Shown: piece after piece, positions 1 to 9,782 of the stretch | Numbering within the stretch: position 1 is the first letter of the stretch | How the letters are laid out: each line of letters starts with the position of its first letter | Assembly (NCBI RefSeq): GCF_000423185.1 | Contig: NZ_AUHM01000001.1 | Coordinates: forward strand, 124,001-188,000 | Source: Inquilinus limosus DSM 16000 | GTDB taxonomy: Bacteria > Pseudomonadota > Alphaproteobacteria > DSM-16000 > Inquilinaceae | Direction of reading: 5' to 3' | Length of the DNA: 64,000 nt | Position numbers and translations under genes: made by a program | The notes under the pieces: model-generated | What the model was told of the DNA's origin: nothing | The model's input: only the letters and a program-made list of their open reading frames with translations | Databases searched by the model: none

Positions 1-188
1 CGCCCGACCACGCGGTAGTCGATGCCGAGGATGGTCTTCTCCAGCCAGTGCACCCCGCGCAGCCAGACGAAGATCCACGCCATCGTCGCGCGGTGCGGCA
101 GGAACAGCGCCGGCAGCAGCGCGAAGCAGCACAGCGTGGTCCAGCCGAAGAACAGCAGGTTGAAGAGGGCCGAGCGCAGGATGGTCAT
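1..188 (-). CDS. plsC: 1-acyl-sn-glycerol-3-phosphate acyltransferase, N-terminal part
   Basis: Only the first 62 codons lie in the window; the gene runs off the left edge. The translation begins MTILRSALFNLLFFGW, a hydrophobic N-terminal segment, followed by a second hydrophobic stretch and WLEKTILGIDYRVVG. This layout is typical of PlsC enzymes, which acylate lysophosphatidic acid at the inner membrane. The catalytic HX4D box would lie beyond the edge, so the call rests on the N-terminus and the neighbour. It starts 6 bases after the ydcF stop on the same strand, so the two are probably one operon. The family is moderately sure. Confidence 0.65.
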   Translation of the reverse strand, partial: MTILRSALFNLLFFGWTTLCCFALLPALFLPHRATMAWIFVWLRGVHWLEKTILGIDYRVVG

Positions 189-194
189 GACGCC

Positions 195-818
195 CTATAT
201 CCTGCCGAGCATGACACGCGCCAGCGCAACCAGGAATTTGTTGTATTCGGAGACGATCAGCCGCGCCGTGCCGGGCCAGGCCCACCAGCGGTCGAGATGC
301 ACCGTCCCCGGGTCGACCGGCTGCCGCCGGATCTCGATCTCCGGCATCGCCGCCCGGAACTCCAGCATGCTGCGCGGCATGTGGTAGTTCGAGGTGACGA
401 GGCGCAGGCTGCGAAAGCCATGCGCCCGCATCCAGCCCGCCGCCTCCTGCGCGTTGCCGATGGTGTCGCTGGCAGCATAGCCGAGATCGACGCAGCAGCG
501 CAGCGAATCGTCGGTCGGAGACAGGGCGAACAGCTCGTTCAGCTTGACGTCGCGATGCACGCCGCTGACCAGCAGGCGCTCGGCCGTGCCCCGCGCCAGC
601 AGGTCGAGGCCGACGCGCAGCCTTTCGCTGCCGCCGGTCAGCACGACGATCGCGTCGGTGTGGTCGGGGTCGACCTCGCCGCCGCGCCCGGCCTGGGCCA
701 CGAACCACGCCAGGCCCGTTCCCCACGCCACCGCGAGGACGACGAACGCCAGCAACGCCCGACGCAGGCGGCGGCGCCAGGGGCGGGGTTTGGGGGACGG
801 ATCGGCGGTCATCGACAT
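195..818 (-). CDS. YdcF/DUF218 family membrane-anchored protein
   Basis: A 207-residue protein with an Arg-rich cytoplasmic start, one membrane segment at about residues 20-42, and a DUF218 fold starting at DAIVVLTGG (about 55-63). The later part has the usual SNYHMPRS and DTIGNAQEAA motifs. DUF218 proteins (YdcF, SanA, ElyC) are linked to envelope integrity, but the reaction is not settled. It is transcribed with plsC, 6 bases apart. In related genomes ftsE and ftsX commonly precede this pair; here they are absent and a divergent zinc-ribbon gene lies upstream instead. Confidence 0.85.
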   Translation of the reverse strand: MSMTADPSPKPRPWRRRLRRALLAFVVLAVAWGTGLAWFVAQAGRGGEVDPDHTDAIVVLTGGSERLRVGLDLLARGTAERLLVSGVHRDVKLNELFALSPTDDSLRCCVDLGYAASDTIGNAQEAAGWMRAHGFRSLRLVTSNYHMPRSMLEFRAAMPEIEIRRQPVDPGTVHLDRWWAWPGTARLIVSEYNKFLVALARVMLGRI

Positions 819-954
819 GAAGAACTGGTGTTGCGCCGCGGCCGCGGATCACGGCGCCCGGACAGGAAAGGGGCGGATCGTGGCAAGATTATGCGGCCGC
901 GTCACGGCCCCGCTGCGCGACCGCCCGAGCCGCCGCCCCAACCCCTTCGCGCCG

Positions 955-982
955 TTCACAAAATTGCCTCGGATGATATAGG
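955..982 (+). promoter_or_regulatory. Candidate sigma-70 promoter of the zinc-ribbon gene
   Basis: A TTCACA hexamer at 955-960 is followed, after 16 bases, by TATAGG at 977-982. Transcription would start near 989, giving a leader of about 25 bases before the ATG at 1013. Matches are 5/6 and 4/6 to consensus. Read by eye only. Confidence 0.4.
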
Positions 983-1012
983 CAGCGGCGGACCGGCATG
1001 CGATAACGCGCC

Positions 1013-1717
1013 ATGATCGTCACCTGCCCCAGCTGTTCGACCCGTTATCTCGTCGACCCGGCGGCGATCGGCCCCGACGGCCGGCGCGTCAAATGCGCGC
1101 GCTGCGGCCATATCTGGCGCGAATCGTTGGTCGAGCCGGTGCCGCCGCCCCCGGCGGAGCCGCAGCCGGTGCTGGTGGGACCGGCGGCGACGCAGGCGGC
1201 GCCGTCGGCTGTGGGACACATCACCAACCTGCCGGTGGTGATCACACCTCGCCGGCGCGACGGGCCGGCGGTCGGCTTGGCGCTGGCGGTGCTGCTGATC
1301 GGCGGCCTGGCCGGGGTGGGGTATTTCGCGCGCGACTCGATCGTCCGCTTCTGGCCGCCGGCGATCCGCCTGTACGACACCATCGGCGTGCCGGTGACGG
1401 AACCGATCCAGACCGGCGCCCTGGGCCGCGGCCTGGTGCTGCGCGGGCTGGAGGTGCGGCGCGTCGCCGGCAACGGCGCAGAGCAGGTGGTGGTCACCGG
1501 CCGGGTCGAAAACCGGGCGCTGGTGACCCGGCCGGTGCCGCCGATCGAGGTGCGCCTGCTGGACGCCAGCCGCGCCGTGGTGGCCCGCACGCCGCTGGTC
1601 GTGACGACCGAGACGCTGGCGCCGGACCAGTCGGTGCAGGTGGCGGCGACGGTCGAAACCCCGCCCGACGCCGCCACGAGGCTGGAGATCGGCGCCCGGA
1701 CGGGCGCCGCACCGTAG
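1013..1717 (+). CDS. MJ0042-type zinc-ribbon membrane protein with DUF3426-like C-terminus
   Basis: A 234-residue protein. The N-terminus carries a CxxC...CxxC zinc ribbon (Cys5, Cys8, Cys28, Cys31) of the MJ0042 type. A Pro/Ala-rich linker leads to one membrane helix at about 86-105. The C-terminal half (GLVLRGLEVRRV, VVVTGRVENRALVTRPVPPIEVRLLD) looks like the beta-rich DUF3426 domain, placed outside the membrane. The function of this widespread alphaproteobacterial family is unknown. It is divergent from ydcF-plsC and converges on the ABC permease, with 3 bases between the two stops. Confidence 0.8.
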   Translation: MIVTCPSCSTRYLVDPAAIGPDGRRVKCARCGHIWRESLVEPVPPPPAEPQPVLVGPAATQAAPSAVGHITNLPVVITPRRRDGPAVGLALAVLLIGGLAGVGYFARDSIVRFWPPAIRLYDTIGVPVTEPIQTGALGRGLVLRGLEVRRVAGNGAEQVVVTGRVENRALVTRPVPPIEVRLLDASRAVVARTPLVVTTETLAPDQSVQVAATVETPPDAATRLEIGARTGAAP

Positions 1718-1720
1718 CCC

Positions 1721-2680
1721 CTATGCTCTGACCTCCTGGCGCAGGAACACCAGATAGGCCAGGACGAACAGCACGATCACCGCCGCGATCAGGGCCGTGA
1801 ACTGCGGCCAGACCAGGAGGAAGCTCTGGCCCGCCGGCAGCGGCGCGCCGATCAGGGCGCCGTCGAGGTCGCTGTACAGCACCGGGCCGAGCGTCCGGGT
1901 GGCGGGGTTCAGAAGCGCCACCGTGATCTCGGCGAACAGGCCGTTCGGCGAGATCCGCGACAACGCCCGGGCGGTCTCGACATGCTCGATGTTCGGGCCC
2001 ATCGGCCCCATCAGCGGCCCGGAGACGAGATCGGCGATCATCGAGGTGACCGGCGCCCAGAACATGCCCACGACCAGCCAGACCGCCAGCGCCGAGAGCG
2101 CCGCCGTGGCCGGCGACCGGAACAGCGTGGAGAACAGGAGGCCGACCGCCAGCCAGACGCCGCCGAAGACGATGGTGGCGAGGAGGAACCCCGCCATGCG
2201 CACGATCTCCTCCGTGCTCGGCGGCAGGCCGAGCAGCAGGATGCCGAGCCCGATCACCGCCAGCCACAGCGCCACCAGCGCGATCACCAGGGTCAGCAGG
2301 GCCGCGGCGAATTTGCCGAAGATCAGCCCGTCCCGGTAGATCGGCTGGGACAGCAGCCGCCCCAGCGTGCGCCGGCTGAACTCGCCGTTCACCGCGTCGA
2401 AGGACAGCGCGATCGCCACCAGCGGCACCAGGAAGCCGAGGATGGCGACGAAGGACGGCAGCGGCGCCTGCGACAGGGTGAAGAGGTTGAGGAACAGGAA
2501 CGGATCCTGGCCGACCGTGTCGCGGATCGAGCGCAGCGCCGCGTAGGTGGCGCCGAGCGCGGTCAGGAACACCAGCGCCTCCAGGAGGCGCATGCGCACG
2601 CTGGTCAGGTGGTCGGCCGTCTCCTTCGCCAGCACCGTGCCGACGCCGGCCCAGGGGGAGCCTTCACGCCGCCGCCACAT
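1721..2680 (-). CDS. ABC-2 type transporter permease (NosY-like)
   Basis: A 319-residue protein with about six hydrophobic segments and the ABC-2 permease signature [19 protein letters not shown] followed by the GKFAAALL helix. It forms the membrane channel for the ATPase just upstream, which it overlaps by 17 bases, so the two are translationally coupled. With the secreted NEW3-domain protein ahead of them, the three genes form one operon reading right to left. The NosFY resemblance concerns fold only; no nos genes are nearby and the substrate is unknown. Confidence 0.85.
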   Translation of the reverse strand: MWRRREGSPWAGVGTVLAKETADHLTSVRMRLLEALVFLTALGATYAALRSIRDTVGQDPFLFLNLFTLSQAPLPSFVAILGFLVPLVAIALSFDAVNGEFSRRTLGRLLSQPIYRDGLIFGKFAAALLTLVIALVALWLAVIGLGILLLGLPPSTEEIVRMAGFLLATIVFGGVWLAVGLLFSTLFRSPATAALSALAVWLVVGMFWAPVTSMIADLVSGPLMGPMGPNIEHVETARALSRISPNGLFAEITVALLNPATRTLGPVLYSDLDGALIGAPLPAGQSFLLVWPQFTALIAAVIVLFVLAYLVFLRQEVRA

Positions 2681-3611
2681 CGCCCGCCTCCTCGAATGTG
2701 CGCCGATAGATCTCGGCCAGACTGGGCTCGGCCAGGCCGAGCCGCTGCAGCGTGCCGCGGGCGCCGAGCACCGCGGCGGCCACGGCGTTGCGGATGTCGG
2801 TCCGGGCCTGGATCCGCCAGTGCCCGGGCTCGACCGGCGTGACCGCCTGCACCTCCGGCACGCCGCGCAGCAGCGTCTCTGCCCCCGGCAGGTCGGTCGC
2901 GACGTCGATCACCCAGCCGCCGCCCAGCACCCGGGCCGCCAGATCCTGCACCGTTCCGGACAGCACGATCCGGCCCCGATGGAACAGGGCGACGCGGTCG
3001 CAGACGCTCTGCACCTGGTCGAGATGATGCGAGGACAGCAGCACGGTGATGCCCGACTCCTTGAGGCCGCGGATCATCTCCAGGAACTCGTGCGTCGCAT
3101 GCGGGTCGAGTGCCGCGGTCGGCTCGTCCAGGATCGCGATCTCCGCCCGCTTCATCAGGATCTCGGCGAGGCCGAGCCGCTGGCGCATGCCGCGGGAGAA
3201 GGTGGCGACCCGGCGGTCGGCGTGCCCAGCGAGGTCGACCTGGGTCAGCGCCTCGTCGATCCGGCCGCGGATCTCGGACCGGGGGATGCCGGCGAGCCGC
3301 GCTGTGTAGACCAGGTTGGTCGCGGCCGACAGCCCGTCATAGAAGCCGACCGCGTCGGGCAGGTAGCCGACGGCGCGCTTGACCGACAGCGGGTCGCGCA
3401 TCGGGTCGCGGCCCAGCACCCGCGCCTCGCCCGAGGTCGCCTCGGTCAGGCCCAGCAGCATCAGGATGGTCGTGGTCTTGCCCGAGCCGTTGGGCCCGAG
3501 CAGGCCGACGATCTCGCCGCGCCGGATCTCGAGGTCGATGCCGTCCACGGCGGTGCGGTCGCCGTAGCGCTTGACCAGCCGGCGCGCGGACAGGACGACG
3601 TCCTCCGCCAT
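2664..3611 (-). CDS. ABC transporter ATP-binding protein (NosF/CcmA-like)
   Basis: A 315-residue ABC ATPase. Walker A is GPNGSGKT at 39-46, the signature is the exporter variant FSRGMRQ at about 138-144, and Walker B is [13 protein letters not shown] at about 158-170, followed by a SSHHLDQV switch region. About 90 residues follow the nucleotide domain, as is common in ABC-2 exporters. It sits between the NEW3 protein (7-base gap) and the permease (17-base overlap), giving an operon that couples ATP hydrolysis to an unknown export task. Confidence 0.9.
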   Translation of the reverse strand: MAEDVVLSARRLVKRYGDRTAVDGIDLEIRRGEIVGLLGPNGSGKTTTILMLLGLTEATSGEARVLGRDPMRDPLSVKRAVGYLPDAVGFYDGLSAATNLVYTARLAGIPRSEIRGRIDEALTQVDLAGHADRRVATFSRGMRQRLGLAEILMKRAEIAILDEPTAALDPHATHEFLEMIRGLKESGITVLLSSHHLDQVQSVCDRVALFHRGRIVLSGTVQDLAARVLGGGWVIDVATDLPGAETLLRGVPEVQAVTPVEPGHWRIQARTDIRNAVAAAVLGARGTLQRLGLAEPSLAEIYRRTFEEAGDVAAA

Positions 3612-3618
3612 GGCACGC

Positions 3619-4791
3619 CTACCGGCGCCCGAAGCGGAGGACCGTGGCGACCACGATCAGCACCGCGACGGCGATGATGGCGAGGCCGATCAGCCCCCAG
3701 CGGGTCGAGGTCTCGACCGTGATGCGGTAGTCGGCCGAGGCCGAGGCGGCGGGCTTGCCGCCGGCGCGGAAGGTGGCCTGGTAGTCGCCGGCGATCGCCT
3801 TCGCCGCCGGCGTGACCACGGCCTGCACCGGCTGCGACGCGCCCGCGGCCAGCGACGGGATCGACTTCGGATCGAACTCGATCTTCCAGCCGGCGGGCGG
3901 CGAGGCCGAGAGGTCGACGTCCTGCGCCGCCTCGCTGCCCGTGTTCCGCAGCACCAGGTTGAAGGTGGTGCCCTCGCCGGCGGTGGCGCTGCCGCTCAGC
4001 CGCCCGTCGTCGCCGACCAGGGACAGGCGCGGCTGGCCGGTGATGGTGGCGGCGAGGTTCAGCTGCGCCGTCGCCCCGTCGCCGCTGAAGCTGACATTGA
4101 TCGGGTAGTTGCCGGCGGCGGCGTCGCGCGGCGGCGTGACCGAGAGCTGGACGTCCTTGCTCTTGCCCGCCTGGATCGGAATGGCCGTAATCTGCTGACT
4201 GCCATAGGCTTCGGTGAAGGAGGTCTCGAAGCCCTGCGGCGCGTCGGCCTGCAGGCTGACGGTGCTGTCGCGGCCGCTGTCGTTGGCGACGGTGATGCGG
4301 TACTGGAACGACGAGGTCGCGGTGCCGCGCAAGGCCGGCAGCTGGGTGGTCGCGGTCAGCTTCGCCGGCAGCTGTTCGCCGATGGTGACGGCGAGCGACA
4401 GGATCAGCGGGTCACCCTCGCCCGCCCCCTTCACGGTGATCGGATAGGTGCCCGGCTTGGCATCCGCCGCGGGCTCGAGCTTGAGCTGCAGCGGCACCTC
4501 GGCGTCGGGCAGCGCCGTCGCCGCGGCCACCGGTTGGCCGCCGCCCAGCACCGTGGCCTTCCAGCCCGCGGGCAGGCCTTCCACCGACAGCGGGATGGTC
4601 TGCGGCGGCCGGCCGTAGTCGTGCAGCGACAGGTCGATCGTGGTGGCTTCGCCCGCCCGGATGGTGAAGGACGGATAGCGTGTGGTCAGAAAGACGCCGG
4701 AGACGGGCGGCTTGGCCGTCTCCTGGGCCAGGACGGGAAGGGCGGATCCCGTCAGCAGCAGGAGGGCGGCGAACACAGCAGGGAAACGCAT
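3619..4791 (-). CDS. Secreted NEW3-domain (COG1470-like) protein anchored by a C-terminal helix
   Basis: About 390 residues. The chosen ATG at 4791 has GGAG eight bases upstream and gives a clean signal peptide ([22 protein letters not shown], cut near AQE); an in-frame start at 4824 would add 11 residues and no better ribosome site. The body has three Ig-like repeats with the NEW3 pattern ([30 protein letters not shown], and a middle [13 protein letters not shown]). It ends in a membrane helix (about [17 protein letters not shown]) and a short basic tail. The protein should sit outside the membrane, tethered by that helix. It leads the exporter operon and may be its outside partner; function unknown. 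Confidence 0.75.
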   Translation of the reverse strand: MRFPAVFAALLLLTGSALPVLAQETAKPPVSGVFLTTRYPSFTIRAGEATTIDLSLHDYGRPPQTIPLSVEGLPAGWKATVLGGGQPVAAATALPDAEVPLQLKLEPAADAKPGTYPITVKGAGEGDPLILSLAVTIGEQLPAKLTATTQLPALRGTATSSFQYRITVANDSGRDSTVSLQADAPQGFETSFTEAYGSQQITAIPIQAGKSKDVQLSVTPPRDAAAGNYPINVSFSGDGATAQLNLAATITGQPRLSLVGDDGRLSGSATAGEGTTFNLVLRNTGSEAAQDVDLSASPPAGWKIEFDPKSIPSLAAGASQPVQAVVTPAAKAIAGDYQATFRAGGKPAASASADYRITVETSTRWGLIGLAIIAVAVLIVVATVLRFGRR

Positions 4792-4984
4792 CGATGAAGC
4801 TCCGCGAGAGGATCTCGTGACCACTCGCCGGCATCACCGGCCGCGCCGCGCCATACGCCGCGTCGGGCCGGGATCGGACCGAGGCAGATCGATGGTTACG
4901 CCGCAGATTCTGTCGGAGATCTTTCCGAAAGATTAAACCGCGTTAAAGGACGGAACACCTATCGAACAGAGGCATTCTGTCCGC

Positions 4985-5953
4985 TCAGGCTAGGCCGAAG
5001 CGCGCCCGCCAGCGCTCGATATCGGCGATGGAGACGTTGCCGCCGCACAGGATCAGCGCCGGCCGGGCATCGCGCGGCAGCCGGTCCTTCAGCCTCAGCG
5101 CCGCGGCCAGGGTGCAGCCGGCGGCAGGCTCCGTCACCACCTTCGCCTGCTCGGCCAGGATCTGCACGCCGCGCACCGCCTCGGCGTCCGGCACCACCAG
5201 CACCTCCTCCACCGCGTCGCGTACGATCGCGAAGGTGCGCTCGGAGACCGAGGGCGCGCCGAGCGTGGTGGAGATCGAGGTGACGGCCGGCAGGCGCACC
5301 GGATGCCCGGCGGCGAACGCCTGGCTCATCGCGTCGGCGCCCTCGGTCTCGACACCCCAGATCCGGATCTCCGGCCGCAGCGCCTTCACCGCGGTGATCA
5401 CGCCGGAAATCATGCCGCCGCCGCCGATCGAGGCGATGATGTCGGTGACCTCCGGCGCGTCCTCCAGCAGCTCCAGCCCCATCGTGCCCTGGCCGGAGAT
5501 CACCCGCGGGTCGTCGAAGGGGTGGATCAGGGTGCGGCCGGACGCGGCCTGGCGCTCGGCTTCGGCGAAGGCGGCGGCGATGTCGGAGACCAGCACCACC
5601 TCGGCCCCCTCGGCGCGGGTGCCGGCGACGTAGTTCTCCGGCGTCGCATTCGGCATGATCAGCGTGGCCTTCAGCCCCAGCACCCGGGCGGCATAGGCGA
5701 CGCCGAGCGCGTGGTTGCCGCCGGAGACCGCGACCACCCCGGCCACCCGCTCCGCCTCGCCCAGGCTGAGCATGGCGTTGAAGGCGCCCCGCGCCTTGAA
5801 CGACCCGCCATGCTGCAGCAGCTCCAGCTTCGTCACCACCGGCAGGCCGAGCAGGCTGCGCAGCAGCTCCCGCGGCACGGTCGGGGTGCGCAGCACGTAA
5901 GGGGCGATGCGGGCGCGCGCCGCGCGGATCGTCTCGAGCGTGATCGCGGTCAC
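4985..5953 (-). CDS. PLP-dependent threonine/serine dehydratase
   Basis: 322 residues of fold-type II PLP enzyme. The Schiff-base lysine is Lys53 in GSFKARGA, with the substrate loop SGGNHALG at about 77-84, the phosphate-binding GGGGM at about 177-181, and a late CGGNVS motif. There is no C-terminal ACT domain, so it fits the short catabolic dehydratases that convert threonine or serine to a 2-oxoacid and ammonia. Close relatives include hydroxyectoine-utilisation dehydratases and serine racemases, which sequence alone does not separate. It follows the DUF4175 gene by 50 bases on the same strand. Confidence 0.85.
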   Translation of the reverse strand: MTAITLETIRAARARIAPYVLRTPTVPRELLRSLLGLPVVTKLELLQHGGSFKARGAFNAMLSLGEAERVAGVVAVSGGNHALGVAYAARVLGLKATLIMPNATPENYVAGTRAEGAEVVLVSDIAAAFAEAERQAASGRTLIHPFDDPRVISGQGTMGLELLEDAPEVTDIIASIGGGGMISGVITAVKALRPEIRIWGVETEGADAMSQAFAAGHPVRLPAVTSISTTLGAPSVSERTFAIVRDAVEEVLVVPDAEAVRGVQILAEQAKVVTEPAAGCTLAAALRLKDRLPRDARPALILCGGNVSIADIERWRARFGLA

Positions 5954-6003
5954 GGGGGTGGTCCTCGCGTCCTGACGGGATCCGGGCAGGCGCCGGGCTG
6001 CGC

Positions 6004-8496
6004 TCAGAACTGGCGCAGCAGCCTTTCGATATAATCCCGTTCCGGCACCGGGCGCGAGCGGTCGTTCAGGCGCTGGCGCAGCTCGTCGAGGATGGCGCGG
6101 GCGCGTTCGGTGTCGAACTTGGTCGGCAGGCCGACATCACCGTCGGTGGTGCCGCCGTTGTTGGTCAGCGGCCGGCCCAGCGGATCCTGGTTCTCGAACA
6201 TCTGCCCGTTCTGGGCCCGGCCGACCATGCCCGGCTGGCCGGCCATGTTCTCCATCATCTGCTGCGCCAGCCCCTGCAGCCCCTGCTGCAGCTGGTCCAG
6301 CGCCTCGGTCTGCGACGGCACGGCGCCGCCGGGATCGCCCTGGGCCAGGGCTTCGCCCGCCTGCTTCATCGACCGTTCGGCCCGGCCGAGCGGCATCGGG
6401 ATGTCGCCGCTCATGTCGCCGAGCTCGCGCATCAGCTCGCCCAGCGCCCGGCGCAGCGCTTCCTGGGTCTGGGCGTTCTGCTCCGGCGTGCCCTGCGGCT
6501 GCTGCGAGGGGTCGCCCTGCTCGCCGCCCTCCTGGGCCTGCTGCTGGCGATAGGTCTGGTCGAGCAGCTGGCGCTGCGCATTGGTCAGATTCTGCAGGTC
6601 CTTCAGCAGATTCATGGCGCGCTGCTGGGCCTGGGCCTGCTGCTGGCTCATCATGCCCATGCGCATGTTTTCCATCATGTTCTGCATCTGGGACAGCAGC
6701 TGCCGCGCCTGGTCCTTGGCCCCGGATTCCGAGAGCTGCTGCATCCGGTCGATCATGTCCTGCAGCTGCTGCCGGTCCATGACCTGCGCATCGGGCGGGA
6801 TCGGCGTCTCGGTCAGCTCGCCGCGCTGCATCCTCTCCCGCATCTGCTCGGCCATCGCCTGCAGGTAGCGGTCCATCGCCCGGCGCAGCTCGTCGGTCAG
6901 CTGGCGGATCTCCTCGTCGCTGGCGTTTCGCTCCAGCGCGTCGGCCAGGCGCTGCTGCGCCTCGCGCAGCGACCGCTCGGCCAGCGACATGTCGCCGTCC
7001 TCGATCCGGAGCGCGGTGTCCCACAGGAGGTCGCGCAGCGGCGCGACATGCGGCTTCGGATCCTGGGCGAAAAACAGCCGCCGGGCGGCGGTGCGCAGCG
7101 CCAGGAACACCACCCGGTCGTCATAGTAGCGGTCCGGCCGCTGCGACAGCATGTCCAGCGTCTCGGCCACGCTCTCGGCCTGGTCCGGCTGCAGCGTCAG
7201 GATCCGCCGCTGTTCGATGATGGCGCGGGCGACCGGGTGGTGGAACTCCCGCTCCGGCAGCGTCACCCGCTCCGGCGCCGTCCTGGTGGTCTGCCCCGCG
7301 GCGTCGGTCGCGGTCAGCACGATGTCGGCCGCCTGCCCGGCCCAGGCATGCGGCGTCAGGTCCTGGTAGGAGCTGGTCTTGACCTCGCGCGGCCAGCGCC
7401 CGGGCACCGACAGCGGGATGGTGATCGGCGTCGGGTCCAGCACCGCGGGCGCGGCCGGGGCCAGGGTGACGGTCGCGGTCAGCGTGGCGATGCCGTAGTC
7501 GTCGGTCGCGGTGGCGTCGAGCCGCAGCGCTTGGCGCTCGGTCGGCTTCGGCTTGTCGGTGAAGGCGACGGCGGGTGGCGCGTCGGGCAGCACCCTGACC
7601 GGCCAGTCGCCCAGCACCGTGCCGTCCTGGCTGACGGTCAGCCGGTCGCCGCCGGTCACCTTGCCCTGAAGCTCGTAGTTGCCGCCTTCGATCAATTTGA
7701 ACTCGGTCTCGCTGCCGGCGAGGCTGAGGGTGGGGACGGCATCGCCGCCGGCGACCCGGCCGACCAGGGCACTACCGATCGGAATCTCGACCGGCCCAGG
7801 GGCCGGCTGGGCGGCGCCGGGATTGGCCATCTGCCCCGCGGTCAGATAGATCGGCGGGCGCCCGGTGTAGGATGGCGGCGTGACGAAGAGGTCGAGCCGC
7901 GGCGCCGTGGCCGCGGAGGCGCCGAGCAGCCCGGGCGATAGCGCCCGACCGATCCGCCCGCGCCAGTCGTCGCCGGCGGCGACGACGGCCAGGATCAGCC
8001 CGATCACCACCAGGCCGCGCAGGGCGAAGCGATCCGCCTCGGCATTGCGCGGCCGCGGCAGGCTGGGGCGCAGCAGGCGCAGCTGGGCCGCGCGCTGGGC
8101 CTGGTGCCGCTGCCACAGGGCGCGGCTGAGCGCGTCGGTGGTGCCGGTGGCCTGGGTGTCGCGCAGCCCGGTCAGCGGCCGGTGGGCGATGCCGCTGTCG
8201 CGCTCCAGCCGCCGCCGCGCGGCGAAGCCGTCCGGCAGCCGCAGCCGCCACAGCGGCCGGCTGACGACGACGAGCGCCGCCGCGAAGGCGACCAGGATCA
8301 GGGCATGCAGCCAGCCCGGCAGGTCGGGCAGCAGGTCGAAGCCGGCGAGGATGAGGAAGGTGCCGAGCACGGTGGCGACCGGCCAGGTGGCACGCCAGAC
8401 CGCCTCCCAGGCCGCAGCGGTCCAGGCCAGCGCGATCTTGCCGCGCGGCTCGGCCGGTTCGGCGGGCCGGGGGGCATCGGTCGGGCTGCGGGCCAC
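6004..8496 (-). CDS. DUF4175 / TIGR02302 family large membrane protein
   Basis: An 830-residue protein of an alphaproteobacterial family with no assigned function. The N-terminus has a hydrophobic hairpin at about residues 28-80 and another membrane helix at about 157-175. A beta-rich middle contains repeated LTATVTLAPAAP-type strands. From about residue 540 to 780 it is strikingly rich in Gln and Met (MQNMMENMRMGMMSQQQAQAQQ) and likely helical or coiled-coil. The C-terminus ends in a conserved RPVPERDYIERLLRQF. It lies 23 bases after lysA in the argH-lptM-lysA operon, an order seen in many relatives. Confidence 0.88.
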   Translation of the reverse strand: MARSPTDAPRPAEPAEPRGKIALAWTAAAWEAVWRATWPVATVLGTFLILAGFDLLPDLPGWLHALILVAFAAALVVVSRPLWRLRLPDGFAARRRLERDSGIAHRPLTGLRDTQATGTTDALSRALWQRHQAQRAAQLRLLRPSLPRPRNAEADRFALRGLVVIGLILAVVAAGDDWRGRIGRALSPGLLGASAATAPRLDLFVTPPSYTGRPPIYLTAGQMANPGAAQPAPGPVEIPIGSALVGRVAGGDAVPTLSLAGSETEFKLIEGGNYELQGKVTGGDRLTVSQDGTVLGDWPVRVLPDAPPAVAFTDKPKPTERQALRLDATATDDYGIATLTATVTLAPAAPAVLDPTPITIPLSVPGRWPREVKTSSYQDLTPHAWAGQAADIVLTATDAAGQTTRTAPERVTLPEREFHHPVARAIIEQRRILTLQPDQAESVAETLDMLSQRPDRYYDDRVVFLALRTAARRLFFAQDPKPHVAPLRDLLWDTALRIEDGDMSLAERSLREAQQRLADALERNASDEEIRQLTDELRRAMDRYLQAMAEQMRERMQRGELTETPIPPDAQVMDRQQLQDMIDRMQQLSESGAKDQARQLLSQMQNMMENMRMGMMSQQQAQAQQRAMNLLKDLQNLTNAQRQLLDQTYRQQQAQEGGEQGDPSQQPQGTPEQNAQTQEALRRALGELMRELGDMSGDIPMPLGRAERSMKQAGEALAQGDPGGAVPSQTEALDQLQQGLQGLAQQMMENMAGQPGMVGRAQNGQMFENQDPLGRPLTNNGGTTDGDVGLPTKFDTERARAILDELRQRLNDRSRPVPERDYIERLLRQF

Positions 8497-8519
8497 CTCT
8501 CCTCCTTCCTGTGCCTCCG

Positions 8520-9782
8520 TCAGTCCAGCCAGGGCGGCAGACTCTCCCCGGCAACCATCTCTTCAAATGTGGGCCGTTTTCTGACGATAGCAAATCGATC
8601 TTTGTCGACCAGCACCTCCGGCACCAGCGGCCGGGTGTTGTAGGTCGAGGCCATCACCGCGCCATAGGCCCCGGCACCGGTGAAGGCGACCAGGTCACCG
8701 GCGGCCAGGGGCGGCAGGGACCGCGCCCTGGCGAAGGTGTCGCTGCTCTCGCACACCGGCCCGACCACGTCGTATTCGGCCTCGGCCGCGCCTTCCGCCG
8801 GCTGCCGCAGCGGCACGATGCCGTGCCAGGCGTCGTACATCGCCGGGCGCACGAGGTCGTTCATCGCCGCATCCAGGATCACGAAGTTCCGCGTCCGGCC
8901 GGGCTTGATGAAGATCACCCGCGACAATAGGACGCCGGCATCGCCGCAGATCGACCGGCCCGGCTCGACCATCAGCCGGCAGCCGAGATCGCCCACCGTC
9001 TCGCGCACGATCAAGGCGTAGTCGGCCAGGGCCGGCGCCGGATCGCCCTTGTAGGAGATGCCGATGCCGCCGCCGAGATCGACCCGTTCGACCGCATGGC
9101 CGGCGGCACGCAGGTCGCGCACCAGCTCGGCCAGGCGGCGATAGGCGTCGCGATAGGGCGACAGGTCGAGCAGCTGGCTGCCGATATGGGCGGCGATGCC
9201 GACCGGGCGGATCCCCGGAAGCGCCCGCGCCCGCTCATAGGCCAAGGGCGCGTCCTCGAGCTCGATGCCGAACTTGTCGCCCTTGCGGCCCGTCGAGATC
9301 TTGGTGTGGGTCTTGGCGTCGACGTCGGGGTTGACCCGGAAGGCGACGACCGCGTCGCGCCGCAGCCGGACCGCCACCTGGGACAGCAGCTCCAGCTCCT
9401 GCAGTGACTCGACGTTGATCTGATGGATGCCGGCCAGGAGCGCCGCCTCCAGATCCTCCACCGTCTTGCCGACGCCGGAGAAGACGATGCGGTCGGCCGG
9501 GCAGCCGGCGGCCAGCGCCCGCTTCATCTCGCCGGTCGAGACCACGTCGATCCCGGCGCCCTGGCGCACCAGCGTGCGCAGCACCGCGAGGTTGGAGTTG
9601 GCCTTGGCGGCGAAGCAGACCGAGATCGGCAGCCCGGCCAGGGCGTCGACATAGGCGCGGTAGTTCGCGACCAGCGCCGCGGTCGAATAGACATAAGCCG
9701 GCGTGCCGACCTCCGCGGCCACGGCGGCGAGGTCGACGTCCTCGGCGAACAGGGCGCCGTGGCGGTAGGCGAAGGCGGTCAT
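8520..9782 (-). CDS. lysA: Diaminopimelate decarboxylase
   Basis: 420 residues. The enzyme decarboxylates meso-diaminopimelate to L-lysine with PLP, the last step of lysine synthesis. Visible motifs are the PLP lysine Lys60 in CFAAKANSN, HIGSQLLDLSPY, the glycine-rich DLGGGIGISY, EPGRSICGDAG, and the active-site Cys in CESSDTFA from the dimer partner. The ATG overlaps the stop of lptM (ATGA), so translation is coupled. Length and motifs are normal. Confidence 0.97.
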   Translation of the reverse strand: MTAFAYRHGALFAEDVDLAAVAAEVGTPAYVYSTAALVANYRAYVDALAGLPISVCFAAKANSNLAVLRTLVRQGAGIDVVSTGEMKRALAAGCPADRIVFSGVGKTVEDLEAALLAGIHQINVESLQELELLSQVAVRLRRDAVVAFRVNPDVDAKTHTKISTGRKGDKFGIELEDAPLAYERARALPGIRPVGIAAHIGSQLLDLSPYRDAYRRLAELVRDLRAAGHAVERVDLGGGIGISYKGDPAPALADYALIVRETVGDLGCRLMVEPGRSICGDAGVLLSRVIFIKPGRTRNFVILDAAMNDLVRPAMYDAWHGIVPLRQPAEGAAEAEYDVVGPVCESSDTFARARSLPPLAAGDLVAFTGAGAYGAVMASTYNTRPLVPEVLVDKDRFAIVRKRPTFEEMVAGESLPPWLD

